Shown piece after piece: positions 1 to 7,704 of a DNA stretch of 64,000 bases. How positions within the stretch are numbered: the stretch's first letter is position 1; each line of letters starts with the position of its first letter. Both the position numbers and the translations under genes were made by a program. Origin of the DNA: Paenibacillus graminis (GTDB taxonomy: Bacteria > Bacillota > Bacilli > Paenibacillales > Paenibacillaceae); assembly GCF_000758705.1 (NCBI RefSeq), contig NZ_CP009287.1, forward strand, positions 2,728,001 to 2,792,000, given 5' to 3'. The notes under the pieces were generated by a model that was not told the DNA's origin, did no database searches, and saw only the letters and a list, made by a program, of their open reading frames with translations.

Positions 1-60
1 TTGGCAAGTGAAACCACCGTGAAGGGCAAGCTGCTTAAGGTGCATGTCGCGAAGAAGTAG
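1..60 (+). CDS. C-terminal tail of a gene cut by the window edge
   Basis: Frame 1 is open from the first base to a TAG at 58-60 and encodes 19 residues ending KVHVAKK. No start lies inside the window, and a strong hairpin follows about 60 bases later, so this is probably the end of a longer gene. The stretch is too short to name a family. It could also be a chance open frame. Confidence 0.4.
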   Translation: MASETTVKGKLLKVHVAKK

Positions 61-117
61 GTGCGTAGCGGCAGGGATGAAGCAAAGTGGGCAAGGAGAT
101 AAACATATTTGGCAAGT

Positions 118-168
118 GGAAACAAAGCCGCTGCATCGCCTTTTGGGCCCTGCAGCGGCTTTGTTTCC
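118..168. terminator. 18-bp perfect hairpin, probable terminator
   Basis: The arms at 118-135 and 151-168 are perfect reverse complements around a 15-base loop. The arm ends are A-rich and T-rich, but there is no long T run. It follows the partial gene at 1-60 and probably ends its transcript. Confidence 0.65.
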
Positions 169-185
169 AATGTATAAGTTTCCAA

Positions 186-267
186 CTATAAATTATCCTG
201 CTCTTTCTTGCTGAAATGGTCCTGAAAGCGACACTCTGTATCGCTGCCTCGGAGCGTAGGTTGCTTT
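186..267. repeat. Diverged interspersed repeat R4, copy a
   Basis: This stretch resembles 56417-56501 in the same order of blocks: CTATAAATT, CCTGAAAGC, ACTCTGTATC, CTGC, TCGGA and GCTTT. It is non-coding in both places. Its function is unknown. Confidence 0.55.
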
Positions 268-335
268 AAAAAAGATGGCAAAGCCGGTTCTGCTTATTCT
301 ACAGCATCCTATTACGTCTCCACCCGCAAGGAGCT

Positions 336-518
336 AAGTGGAAAAAGTAAACTTAATCCCACCTCAATAAGCAATCGTGGAGATTTAGGTGGAAAAAGTA
401 AACTTAATTTGGCTAAATTACCCTGTTGAAGGGAAAATGAGCCGAATTAGTGATACTTATTCCACTTAAGCTGCCTAATAACAGGGGGATGAGCAAATTA
501 GTGGTAATTTTTCCACTT
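336..518. repeat. Four-arm palindromic repeat R1, copy 1
   Basis: Two direct arms (336-357 and 388-408), each GTGGAAAAAGT plus AACTTAAT, are followed by two inverted arms (446-467 and 497-518), each ATTAGTG plus TTCCACTT. The same four-arm layout recurs at 9920-10103, 49540-49723 and 63200-63383. The spacer from 61 to 546 shows nothing else gene-like. Confidence 0.8.
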
Positions 519-546
519 CGGGCGAGCGGGCAGATTAACGGTGCTG

Positions 547-2808
547 CTATTGAGCGCTCCCATAGGCCCTAATCTCGATCAGCTCCGCATGGCGGCTTCC
601 GTTCGTGGATTCAATTATAACCCGAAGGCTCCGCGCCTGCACAGGCTCCGGCAGCAGGTGAACGGCCTTCCGCTTGCGGTTGCCGGTTCCGGCTGCAATT
701 TCTGTCCACACTCCGCCGGCGCCGAGGGCTTCCACCCGGTAATTGCGGACCAGTTCGGGAATGATGGCAAAAGCTGTGCGGTGATGGTGCAGATTCACCA
801 GGTCCTCATTGACATCATCGTTGAAGGTTAGATGAATCTCACCAAACGTCTGCTCAGAATCCCAATCCAGCTGCAGCCACTCCGCCCTGCCGTCCTTCAT
901 CGGCTCCGACATCCACTGCTGCGGTCCGCCGTACGGGCGGTGATAGCCGTTCACCGCTTTGTCCGCCGCGAACGCCGCCGTTGGCGAACCCAGCCGGAAG
1001 CAGAAAGGCCGCCGCGCCTGGCCCTTCATCTTCCAGAGGACGACAAGCTGATCCGTGGAGTGGTCCTCCAGATCCTTGGAGACCTGCGGCTGCTCATCTT
1101 TGAAGAAGGCCAGCACGCCGCTATGCGGCTCCAGCGAATGATAAAGGCTGACCGCAGGGTTCGCCTTGATGATCACAAAAGCGTTCTGCGGGTTCTCCGG
1201 CTGCCACTGCAGATCAAAGGCCACCCACTGCCGCTGCCCCGCTTCGGCAGGTGCGGCTGCCCGTGCCTGCAAAGTATGCGGCACGTAATTCTCCCCGCGG
1301 CCGGTGTCCCACAGCTCCACCGTCACTTCCGCTGCCTGCTCCGCATCCAGCAGCAGGTCAAAGCCGCTGATTCCCGGATCCGCCGGGAACAGCACGGCCA
1401 CATCATGCAGCAGCCTGCAGGCTTCGCCCGGCTGCGCCAGCTCAAGTGCGGTCTGCACGCTGGAGGCGCTGACCCGCGCCCGTCGCGCAAGATCCGCTTC
1501 ATCGCTGCTGCGCAGGCCGATGACCGAGGCATCCTGCCGCAGCAGCGTCTGCCGCAGCTCTGCAAGGTGCCGCTCGTGCAGCTCGCGCGGCGTGATGCCC
1601 AGGCGGCTGCTCAGCGCCGCCCCGGTGCCGGCGGCTTCGCCGATGACGGCGCAGGTCGCCATTACGCGCGTCGTGCCGAAGGCGACGTGGGAGGCGCTGA
1701 TATCGCGCCCGGCCATCAGCATATTCCGCACATTCGCGGAATACAGGGAGCGGAAGGGGATGTGATACACCCCGTCTGCATGCATATGCTTCGAGCCGCT
1801 GGCTTCGGCGTACATCCCCTGCGGGGGATGGAGATCGATCGACCAGCCGCCAAAAGCCACGGCGTCCGTGAACTCGCGCTGGGCAATAATATCATTCTGG
1901 TTCAGCACGTAGTCGCCGATGAACCGCCGGTATTCGCGCTTGCCGGGCAGCGAGCCGACCCATTCCAGCGTCATGTTTTCGGCGCCGAATTTGCCGGAGT
2001 TTTTGATATAATCCCAAATGCCGTAAATGACGGACCACAGCTCGTCGCGGATCATCTCATTATCATGCACCGTGTCATGCTCGCCGCCCCATTCAATCCA
2101 CCAGTAGTGGCAGCCGGAGTCGCCGCTTCGGATCACCCGGCGGAGCGGAATCGACGTTTCCGAAATATCCTTGGCAAAAGAAGGCGGGACAAAGTTCACC
2201 GGTACCCCCGCATCTTTGGTATAAAACAGAATAGTGCTGCCTAGTGTGATACCGTCAGCCACCTCCGGAGCCCACTCTTCGTTGTATTCACTGCGGGCTT
2301 CCCGCCCCAGAGAGAATTTCGCCCCGGCGAGGAAGCCGATCAGACCATCACCTGTACAGTCCAGATATACATTGCTCTTGAATGTGATCCGCCGCTCTGA
2401 GCCCATCATCCAGCCCACGACGGCAGTGATCCTCCGGTCATCCTCCCGGCCTTCGGCCTGTACCTCATGAACATCTGTATTCAAATACAGGGTAATATTC
2501 GCTTCGGCTTTTACAGCCTCCAGAACCACCAGATCCCAAAGATAAGGATTGCCCTCGGGGTTCCGGTACTGGTTCTCCACAAACAGCTCGCCCATAATGC
2601 CTGTTTCCCGGGCATATCGGTTCGTTCCATGCGCGGTTGCCCCGCAGACCCAGACGCGCACCTCGCTGCTGGAGTTGCCCCCGAGGACGGGACGGTTCTG
2701 CACCAGCGCCACCTTTTGCCCCAATCTGGCTGCAGCAATGGCTGCACACACCCCGGCCAGTCCGCCGCCGATTACCGTAATGTCATTGTTAACTAGCTCC
2801 TGCTTCAT
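547..2808 (-). CDS. FAD-dependent oxidoreductase, two-domain
   Basis: A 753-residue flavoprotein. The N-terminus holds a Rossmann FAD motif, GGGLAGVCAAIAAARLG at about residues 14-30, followed by the GGNSSSEVR segment near 43-51 typical of the FAD_oxidored family. About the first 420 residues form the FAD module. The remaining 300 look beta-rich and resemble appended carbohydrate-binding-like modules, which is an inference from composition. No signal peptide is visible, so it is probably cytoplasmic. The gene is divergent from an AraC-type regulator across a 146-bp spacer, an arrangement common for sugar or polysaccharide catabolic genes in Paenibacillus. The substrate is unknown. Confidence 0.85.
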   Translation of the reverse strand: MKQELVNNDITVIGGGLAGVCAAIAAARLGQKVALVQNRPVLGGNSSSEVRVWVCGATAHGTNRYARETGIMGELFVENQYRNPEGNPYLWDLVVLEAVKAEANITLYLNTDVHEVQAEGREDDRRITAVVGWMMGSERRITFKSNVYLDCTGDGLIGFLAGAKFSLGREARSEYNEEWAPEVADGITLGSTILFYTKDAGVPVNFVPPSFAKDISETSIPLRRVIRSGDSGCHYWWIEWGGEHDTVHDNEMIRDELWSVIYGIWDYIKNSGKFGAENMTLEWVGSLPGKREYRRFIGDYVLNQNDIIAQREFTDAVAFGGWSIDLHPPQGMYAEASGSKHMHADGVYHIPFRSLYSANVRNMLMAGRDISASHVAFGTTRVMATCAVIGEAAGTGAALSSRLGITPRELHERHLAELRQTLLRQDASVIGLRSSDEADLARRARVSASSVQTALELAQPGEACRLLHDVAVLFPADPGISGFDLLLDAEQAAEVTVELWDTGRGENYVPHTLQARAAAPAEAGQRQWVAFDLQWQPENPQNAFVIIKANPAVSLYHSLEPHSGVLAFFKDEQPQVSKDLEDHSTDQLVVLWKMKGQARRPFCFRLGSPTAAFAADKAVNGYHRPYGGPQQWMSEPMKDGRAEWLQLDWDSEQTFGEIHLTFNDDVNEDLVNLHHHRTAFAIIPELVRNYRVEALGAGGVWTEIAAGTGNRKRKAVHLLPEPVQARSLRVIIESTNGSRHAELIEIRAYGSAQ

Positions 2809-2954
2809 AACTATTCACTCCCGTGACTTCATTTGGATGAACCCTGAGTTATATTTGTATATCTATAATTTCATCATAAGCTCCGCAATTTACTTTTTAA
2901 ATGCACTATATTATCATTGAACATACACTTTATTTCGTAGGGAGTGAAAGATTC

Positions 2955-3722
2955 GTGCAGCTTTTGAACCATATTTACTGGCGGCAGAAAGGGGCATTCG
3001 ACCTGGCGGAAGATCTCTACGATACTTGGGTGGCTTTTGCGGTGGAAGAAGGTATATTCCGTTATGAAATTGGGGTCCAATCTGGAGAAGCAGGTTTTGC
3101 CGATGTGGTGCTGTGTCCGCCGGGAGTTCCCTTCCGCCGGGCGGCCATCACTCCGCTCACCTTTCACTATTTGCAGTTCAGCGCCAGCAGAGAGGAGGCG
3201 GCTGAGCTTCTTCCGCCTGCCGGCAGATCGTTAATCAACGATACCAAACGGCTCGCTTCAACCTATGCTTATTTGCGTCAGGCGAGCGAGGAGAATGACC
3301 TGCCATCCGAACTCTGGAAGAATCATCTTCTTATGGATCTGTGGCAGCTATTCCAGTTGGAGCGCAGACAGAGCCGGCTGAAGGAGCGGAAATTCACCGA
3401 GGATGTACTGATGGCGGAAGCAGCAGTGCTGCTGGAAGAACAGGCCGGGGAGACTGTCAGCCTTCAGGAGCTGGCCCATCGGCTGGCATTAAGTCCGGTA
3501 CAGCTTACCAGAAGGTTCCGCGAGGCTTTTCAGGAGACGCCTTCCGATTATCTGAAAGCGGTCCGGCTCAAAAAAGCGCGCAGCCTGCTGGCCGCAAGCA
3601 CGCTCACCCTCGCACAGATCGCCGAGCGCTGCGGGTATGAGAACGGCTTTTACCTGAGCAGAGTCTTCTCCAAAGCCATGGGCGTCAGCCCTTCAGAATA
3701 CCGCAGACGGAGCCGGGTGTAA
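2955..3722 (+). CDS. AraC-family transcriptional regulator
   Basis: A 255-residue regulator. The C-terminal third has the two AraC helix-turn-helix motifs: VSLQELAHRLALSPVQLTR, then LTLAQIAERCGYENGFYLSR followed by MGVSPSEYRR. The N-terminal part resembles a cupin-like sensing domain. I chose the GTG start at 2955 because GGGAGTG lies 8 bases upstream; an in-frame ATG at 2901 has no good ribosome site. It is divergent from the FAD oxidoreductase, which is its most likely target. The effector, perhaps a sugar, is inferred only from this context. Confidence 0.88.
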   Translation: MQLLNHIYWRQKGAFDLAEDLYDTWVAFAVEEGIFRYEIGVQSGEAGFADVVLCPPGVPFRRAAITPLTFHYLQFSASREEAAELLPPAGRSLINDTKRLASTYAYLRQASEENDLPSELWKNHLLMDLWQLFQLERRQSRLKERKFTEDVLMAEAAVLLEEQAGETVSLQELAHRLALSPVQLTRRFREAFQETPSDYLKAVRLKKARSLLAASTLTLAQIAERCGYENGFYLSRVFSKAMGVSPSEYRRRSRV

Positions 3723-3744
3723 GGAAAACACGCGGGTCACAGAG

Positions 3745-3776
3745 GCCGGGGATCACAGATCTCCGGTTTATTTTTG
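3745..3776 (+). terminator. Terminator after the AraC gene
   Basis: An eight-base stem (3746-3753 with 3759-3766, one G-T pair) is followed by TTTATTTTT. It lies 23 bases after the AraC stop codon and directly before the padR promoter. Confidence 0.65.
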
Positions 3777-3785
3777 CATCCCTAT

Positions 3786-3835
3786 TTGCGTTCTCTGGAA
3801 TATTATATTACGATGTACTTAATAACGCGAAGTAC
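3786..3835 (+). promoter_or_regulatory. padR promoter with an inverted repeat at the start site
   Basis: TTGCGT (3786-3791) and TACGAT (3809-3814) are 17 bases apart. The inverted repeat GTACTT-N9-AAGTAC at 3815-3835 directly follows the -10 and would cover the transcription start. PadR regulators often repress their own operon, so this is a candidate operator. That assignment is an inference. Confidence 0.5.
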
Positions 3836-3851
3836 TTGGGGAGGGACGAGA

Positions 3852-4190
3852 TTGGAGTTTGAAAAAGAGCTGCTCAAGGGTTACATCGATATTATTTTGA
3901 TCAGCATTGTAAAAGAGAAGCCGATGTACGGTTATGAGATTGCCAAGAAAGTCCGCGACATCAGCGGCGGAGCTTTTGACCTCAAAGAGGCTACCTTGTA
4001 TATGGCGCTGAAGCGGCTGGAGAAACAGGGAGCCGTGGAAGCTTTTTGGGGCGGGGAACACGAAGCGAGCGGCGGCGGCAGAAGAAAATATTATCGTCTG
4101 CTTGCTGCGGGGGAGGACCGGCTGCGCGGGAGCAGACAAGGCTGGACGATCTTCCGGAATTTTATGGATTCATTATTGGGGAGGGAATAG
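3852..4190 (+). CDS. PadR-family transcriptional regulator
   Basis: A 112-residue winged-helix protein with the PadR hallmark segments: LKGYIDIILISIVKEKPMYG, YEIAKKV, KEATLYMALKRLEKQG and the basic wing RRKYYRL. I chose TTG at 3852 because GGGGAGGG lies 6 bases upstream; the frame stays open to an ATG at 3774 that has no ribosome site and overlaps the promoter. The next gene starts 3 bases after the stop and encodes a HAAS-type membrane protein, a pairing usual for small PadR modules. It probably represses its own operon in response to an envelope or drug signal, but the signal is unknown. Confidence 0.88.
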   Translation: MEFEKELLKGYIDIILISIVKEKPMYGYEIAKKVRDISGGAFDLKEATLYMALKRLEKQGAVEAFWGGEHEASGGGRRKYYRLLAAGEDRLRGSRQGWTIFRNFMDSLLGRE

Positions 4191-4193
4191 ATC

Positions 4194-5126
4194 ATGACGG
4201 ATTACAAGCTTAAGGGTAAATCTGCCGGGCGTATTGCAGCATATGTAGAGAATCTGTGCCGGCAGATGAAGGAGCCAAGCGACCAGGTGAATGATTTCCG
4301 CGAGGAAATGACGGCCAATCTTACCTCATCTGTACTTGAACAGATGCATCAGGGCTTGCCGGAGGAGGAGGCCGTAACCGAAGCGCTTGCCCGGTTTGGA
4401 GAGTTGGGTGAGGTGAAGAAAGAACTGGTGCGCATCTACAAAATTAAAAGAACTTTTGCAGGCATTGTCCTTAAAGGCGCCTTCTCTCTGCTTTTACTAA
4501 GCGCCGTTGTTCTCGGGCTGATCATCGGAGTATGGAATGAATGGGCGGTGTCCAAGTATCCTAAAGAGGCCTATGCTATAGTACAGGGGGAAGCCAATGT
4601 CCGTGGAACTGAGTCATTGCCTGAGCCTCTGCAGCGGAAATTGCAGAACTGGGTGGACCGCACCTGGGGGGTCAAAGGGGTGAGCGTTGAGCCGACTTAT
4701 GGGGCCATGGATCATAGAGTGAACCTGTTCATGTATGCCGGGAACCCGCTTGCGGAAGGGATGCTGAGATTTGTGAATTTATCAGAGGATGCTCCCGCAC
4801 CCAAGCAAGAGGGATTTTTGGTCAAAACCAATGCGTTCAGCGAATTTGGCTATAATCCCGCAGATCCTGATCTTGACCAGACGCAGTATCCGTTTGTTGT
4901 TCATGTGGCAATGACTTATTTTAACTACACTTTCTTTTACAGCCTGGGTTTGTTCCTGCTTGGGGGATATATTCTGCTCTTTGCCGTATGGGCAAGTATG
5001 AACGCGTATTATGAGCGCCGCGGCAATGTGGCTTGGGTGCTGCTTTTCCTGTTAACGAATGTGCTTGGCTACGGGTTGTATGTGCTCTCGCGGAGATGGG
5101 ATCATCCGGGGCTTCAGGTGAATTGA
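4194..5126 (+). CDS. HAAS (DUF1700-like) domain membrane protein
   Basis: A 310-residue protein. Residues 8-85 form a helical HAAS-type domain (FREEMTANL, LPEEEAVTEALARFGELGEV), which in this family couples to an upstream PadR regulator. Membrane segments lie near 90-112, 240-265 and 277-300, with an extracytoplasmic region of about 125 residues between the first two. It is co-transcribed with padR (3-base gap, GAGGG site). The role is unknown. The layout suggests a membrane sensor or partner whose soluble domain contacts PadR, an inference from known PadR-HAAS pairs. Confidence 0.72.
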   Translation: MTDYKLKGKSAGRIAAYVENLCRQMKEPSDQVNDFREEMTANLTSSVLEQMHQGLPEEEAVTEALARFGELGEVKKELVRIYKIKRTFAGIVLKGAFSLLLLSAVVLGLIIGVWNEWAVSKYPKEAYAIVQGEANVRGTESLPEPLQRKLQNWVDRTWGVKGVSVEPTYGAMDHRVNLFMYAGNPLAEGMLRFVNLSEDAPAPKQEGFLVKTNAFSEFGYNPADPDLDQTQYPFVVHVAMTYFNYTFFYSLGLFLLGGYILLFAVWASMNAYYERRGNVAWVLLFLLTNVLGYGLYVLSRRWDHPGLQVN

Positions 5127-5139
5127 GACAAGGATCCGC

Positions 5140-5193
5140 AAAAAAAACCTTTCACAGTCGGCCTTAAACGGCTGATCAGCGAAAGGTTTTTTT
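5140..5193. terminator. Bidirectional terminator between convergent genes
   Basis: A run of A then ACCTTTC at 5141-5153 pairs with GAAAGGT and T7 at 5181-5193. It has poly-A on one side and poly-T on the other and sits between the HAAS gene and the converging ABC exporter, so it can serve both strands. Confidence 0.85.
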
Positions 5194-5236
5194 CATTTAA
5201 TCCACTCCTCCTGCTGTACACAACGCAGCAAGCTGT

Positions 5237-6967
5237 CTACGCATGATACTGCGCCTGATACAGGCGGCTGTAGGTGCCTCCGGCGTTCACCAGCTCCTCG
5301 TGACGGCCCTCTTCGGAGATGCCGTCTTCATTGACGACGATGATCCGGTCGGCATTTTTGATCGTGGTAAGACGGTGGGCGATGACAAGTGTCGTCCGTC
5401 CTACGGACAGATCCGCCAGCGATTGCTGGATCGCCGCTTCCGTCTCGGTGTCCAGTGCCGAGGTTGCTTCATCCAGAATCAGAATCGGCGGATTCTTCAG
5501 GAACATCCGGGCGATGGCCAGCCGCTGCTTTTGCCCGCCGGAGAGCTTCACGCCGCGTTCCCCGATCACGGTATCCATTCCGGCCGGGAGGCCGTTAATC
5601 AGCTCCTCCAGATGGGCGCGTCTGGCCGCCTCCCAGATTTCCGGAAGTCCGGCATCCAGCTTGCCGTAGGCAATGTTCTCGCGGATGGTGCCGGAGAAGA
5701 GGAAGACATCCTGCTGCACAATCCCGATTTGCTTGCGCAGCGCGTTCAGCTTCATGTCGCGGATATCGGTTCCGTCAATGGAGACCGAGCCGCCGGTGAC
5801 ATCGTAGAAGCGGGGCAGCAGGCTGCAGATGGTCGTTTTTCCGGCCCCTGAAGGACCTACAAAAGCAATGGTTTCCCCGGCATTTACCCTCAGGCTGATG
5901 CCATCCAGCACCGGCCGGCCCGGATCATAGCCAAAGCTGACCTGGTCAAAAACGATATCTCCGCGCAGCGGACCGGCATCCACAGCGCCGGGTTTGTCAG
6001 CGATATCAGGCTCCGTATCAATGACCTCAAGGTAGCGTCTGAAACCGGCGATGCCTTTCGGATAGCTCTCGATCACGGCGTTGATTTTGTCAATCGGGCG
6101 GAAAAAGATATTGGACAGCAGAATAAAGGCCACGAATTCACCGATCTCAAGCTCTCCCTGAATGAAGAACCAGGCTCCGCAGATCATCACAACGATTGTA
6201 ATCAGACGGGTCATCATATAGCTGACCGACGAGCTTTTGGCCATCAGCTTGTACGCCATCAGCTTGGTTGAGCGGAACATCTGGTTGTCGGCGGCAAAAA
6301 GCTGCTTCTCATGTTCTTCATTGGCAAAAGATTGAACCACACGGATGCCTCCGACATTATCCTCGATCCGGGCATTGAAGCTGCCCACGTTGCCGAAGAG
6401 CTGATGATAGGTGCTGGTCATGTTGCGGCCGAAGTGGATGATGATCCAGGCCATGAGCGGAACCACAATGAAGGTGATCACCGCCAGCTTGAGATTAATA
6501 TCGGCCATCAGGATAAAGGCTCCCACAAGGGTCATTACCGCGATGAACACATCCTCCGGCCCATGATGCGCCACCTCGCCGATATCGTTCAGGTCATTCG
6601 TGATCCGGCCGATCAGATGCCCGGTTTTGTTGTTGTCAAAAAAACGGAAGGATAACTTCTGGATATGATCGAACAGCTTTTTGCGCATATCCGTTTCGAT
6701 ATTGATCCCGAGCATATGGCCCCAGTACGTGACGATATACTGCATCGCGGTATTTAAGGCGTAAATGGCCATCAGCGCCAGGCAGGCGATCAGAATCAGC
6801 GGCCAGTCCTGACCAGGCAGCAGATCATCGATGAATTTATTAACAGCCACCGGAAAGGCCAGCTCAAGCAGTCCCGCTCCCACCGCACAGGTGAAGTCGA
6901 GAATAAACAATTTTTTATAAGGACGGTAATAGGAAAAAAAGCGGCGCAGCATCTCTTGTTCACTCAT
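5237..6967 (-). CDS. ABC exporter, fused permease and ATPase
   Basis: A half-size ABC exporter of 576 residues from the start chosen here. A six-helix membrane domain (about 1-310) is followed by an ATPase domain with Walker A GPSGAGKTT, signature LSGGQKQR, Walker B ILILDEATSALD and a switch histidine in IAHRLTT. It probably works as a homodimer and pumps a lipid, drug or peptide. A consensus promoter at 7026-7054 places transcription start near 7019, so the frame's upstream TTG at 7060 cannot be the start. ATG at 7000 or 6967 remains; 6967 matches the usual length and follows AGGGAG at a long spacing. A Fur-like palindrome lies in the leader. Confidence 0.88.
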   Translation of the reverse strand: MSEQEMLRRFFSYYRPYKKLFILDFTCAVGAGLLELAFPVAVNKFIDDLLPGQDWPLILIACLALMAIYALNTAMQYIVTYWGHMLGINIETDMRKKLFDHIQKLSFRFFDNNKTGHLIGRITNDLNDIGEVAHHGPEDVFIAVMTLVGAFILMADINLKLAVITFIVVPLMAWIIIHFGRNMTSTYHQLFGNVGSFNARIEDNVGGIRVVQSFANEEHEKQLFAADNQMFRSTKLMAYKLMAKSSSVSYMMTRLITIVVMICGAWFFIQGELEIGEFVAFILLSNIFFRPIDKINAVIESYPKGIAGFRRYLEVIDTEPDIADKPGAVDAGPLRGDIVFDQVSFGYDPGRPVLDGISLRVNAGETIAFVGPSGAGKTTICSLLPRFYDVTGGSVSIDGTDIRDMKLNALRKQIGIVQQDVFLFSGTIRENIAYGKLDAGLPEIWEAARRAHLEELINGLPAGMDTVIGERGVKLSGGQKQRLAIARMFLKNPPILILDEATSALDTETEAAIQQSLADLSVGRTTLVIAHRLTTIKNADRIIVVNEDGISEEGRHEELVNAGGTYSRLYQAQYHA

Positions 6968-6990
6968 TTCTGTATAGTTGTGCTCCCTGG

Positions 6991-7005
6991 TGAGAGTCAT
7001 TCTCA
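6991..7005. promoter_or_regulatory. Fur-like 7-1-7 palindrome in the ABC exporter leader
   Basis: TGAGAGT-C-ATTCTCA matches the Bacillus Fur 7-1-7 box (TGATAAT-n-ATTATCA) at 12 of the 14 defined positions or close to it and is nearly symmetric. It lies about 14-28 bases downstream of the predicted transcription start. Iron control of the exporter is an inference. Confidence 0.4.
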
Positions 7006-7025
7006 ATAAGAACCTCATGTTAAGG

Positions 7026-7054
7026 ATACTAAAGAGGCTGGAGGGATTTGTCAA
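7026..7054 (-). promoter_or_regulatory. SigA-type promoter of the ABC exporter
   Basis: On the minus strand, TTGACA (7054-7049) and TAGTAT (7031-7026) are 17 bases apart. Transcription would start near 7019, 52 bases before the chosen start codon. Confidence 0.75.
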
Positions 7055-7165
7055 CGGCAAAGGTAATTATAATGGACAGTGCCGGCGTTTTTTGCCTAAA
7101 TACCCAATCCCAATCCACCTTTTCTACATAATTTAAATGTATTCCAGTAAGAAGGAGGAGTAATC

Positions 7166-7270
7166 ATGGGCGAAAATGTTGGAGGATACGGCGGTGCTTT
7201 TACGTCTACTGGTGCCATTCTGGTTCTGTTCATCCTGCTCGTAATCATTACTAAATCTCTCTGGGTATAA
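7166..7270 (+). CDS. YjcZ-family small membrane peptide (34 residues)
   Basis: A 34-residue peptide opening with MGENVGGYGG, followed by one hydrophobic segment (GAILVLFILLVII) and a short TKSLWV tail. The glycine/tyrosine-rich head plus a single membrane helix is the YjcZ / sporulation-associated small protein pattern of Bacillales. AAGGAGGAG lies 5 bases before the ATG, and a strong terminator follows 25 bases after the stop, so it is a complete single-gene unit. Family proteins are small membrane peptides linked with sporulation or spore coats; the precise role is unknown. Confidence 0.85.
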   Translation: MGENVGGYGGAFTSTGAILVLFILLVIITKSLWV

Positions 7271-7295
7271 TTGCAATTCCTTTGATATGTTCAAC

Positions 7296-7325
7296 AAGCC
7301 AGTCGCCAAAGACTGGCTTTTTTTG
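7296..7325 (+). terminator. Terminator after the YjcZ-like gene
   Basis: The stem AAGCCAGTC (7296-7304) pairs perfectly with GACTGGCTT (7311-7319) around a six-base loop, followed by a run of T. Confidence 0.9.
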
Positions 7326-7461
7326 TTTTTTAGGATATGATGCTCCCCCTTTCTTGTGAAACTTTGGTTTATTTTCAGGATAGAATACTTCTGGTTTTTG
7401 CGTAGCATCGCCTTCTGCTGTATTTCGTGCAACAGATTTTCGGATATAGAGTTTTGTTTGT

Positions 7462-7606
7462 ATTGCCGAACGATTCATACAGGGTTCCTGTGCAAACGTT
7501 AACTGAAATCCAAAACGCTGCCTATCCAGTCAAGGACGGCGCAGCCGTTTTGTTCCTGCATGCAGCGGCAGGCGTCTCAAAAACCTGTGCAGGGTTAGCG
7601 GTAAAA
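7462..7606. repeat. Interspersed repeat R2, copy a
   Basis: This segment aligns with 49727-49840. Shared blocks in order are ATTGCCGAACGA, TCAT-CAGGGTTC, CTGAA-TCCAAAAC, GCTGCCT, AAGGACGGCG-AGCCG and GTTAGCGGT. The spacer from 7326 to 7704 shows no convincing gene. Confidence 0.65.
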
Positions 7607-7704
7607 GAATATAATGTAACAATGTGATTATTACATAAAACCGCACATCCCTCGGACAAGCCTGTGGTTTGGTTCGGAGAATGTGCTGTAACCGGGAGGA
7701 ACTC

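Noticed and set aside
832..2244. Long plus-strand frame of 470 codons
   Set aside because: It is the antisense shadow of the FAD oxidoreductase. The composition (many Arg, His, Leu) is typical of antisense frames in GC-rich genes.
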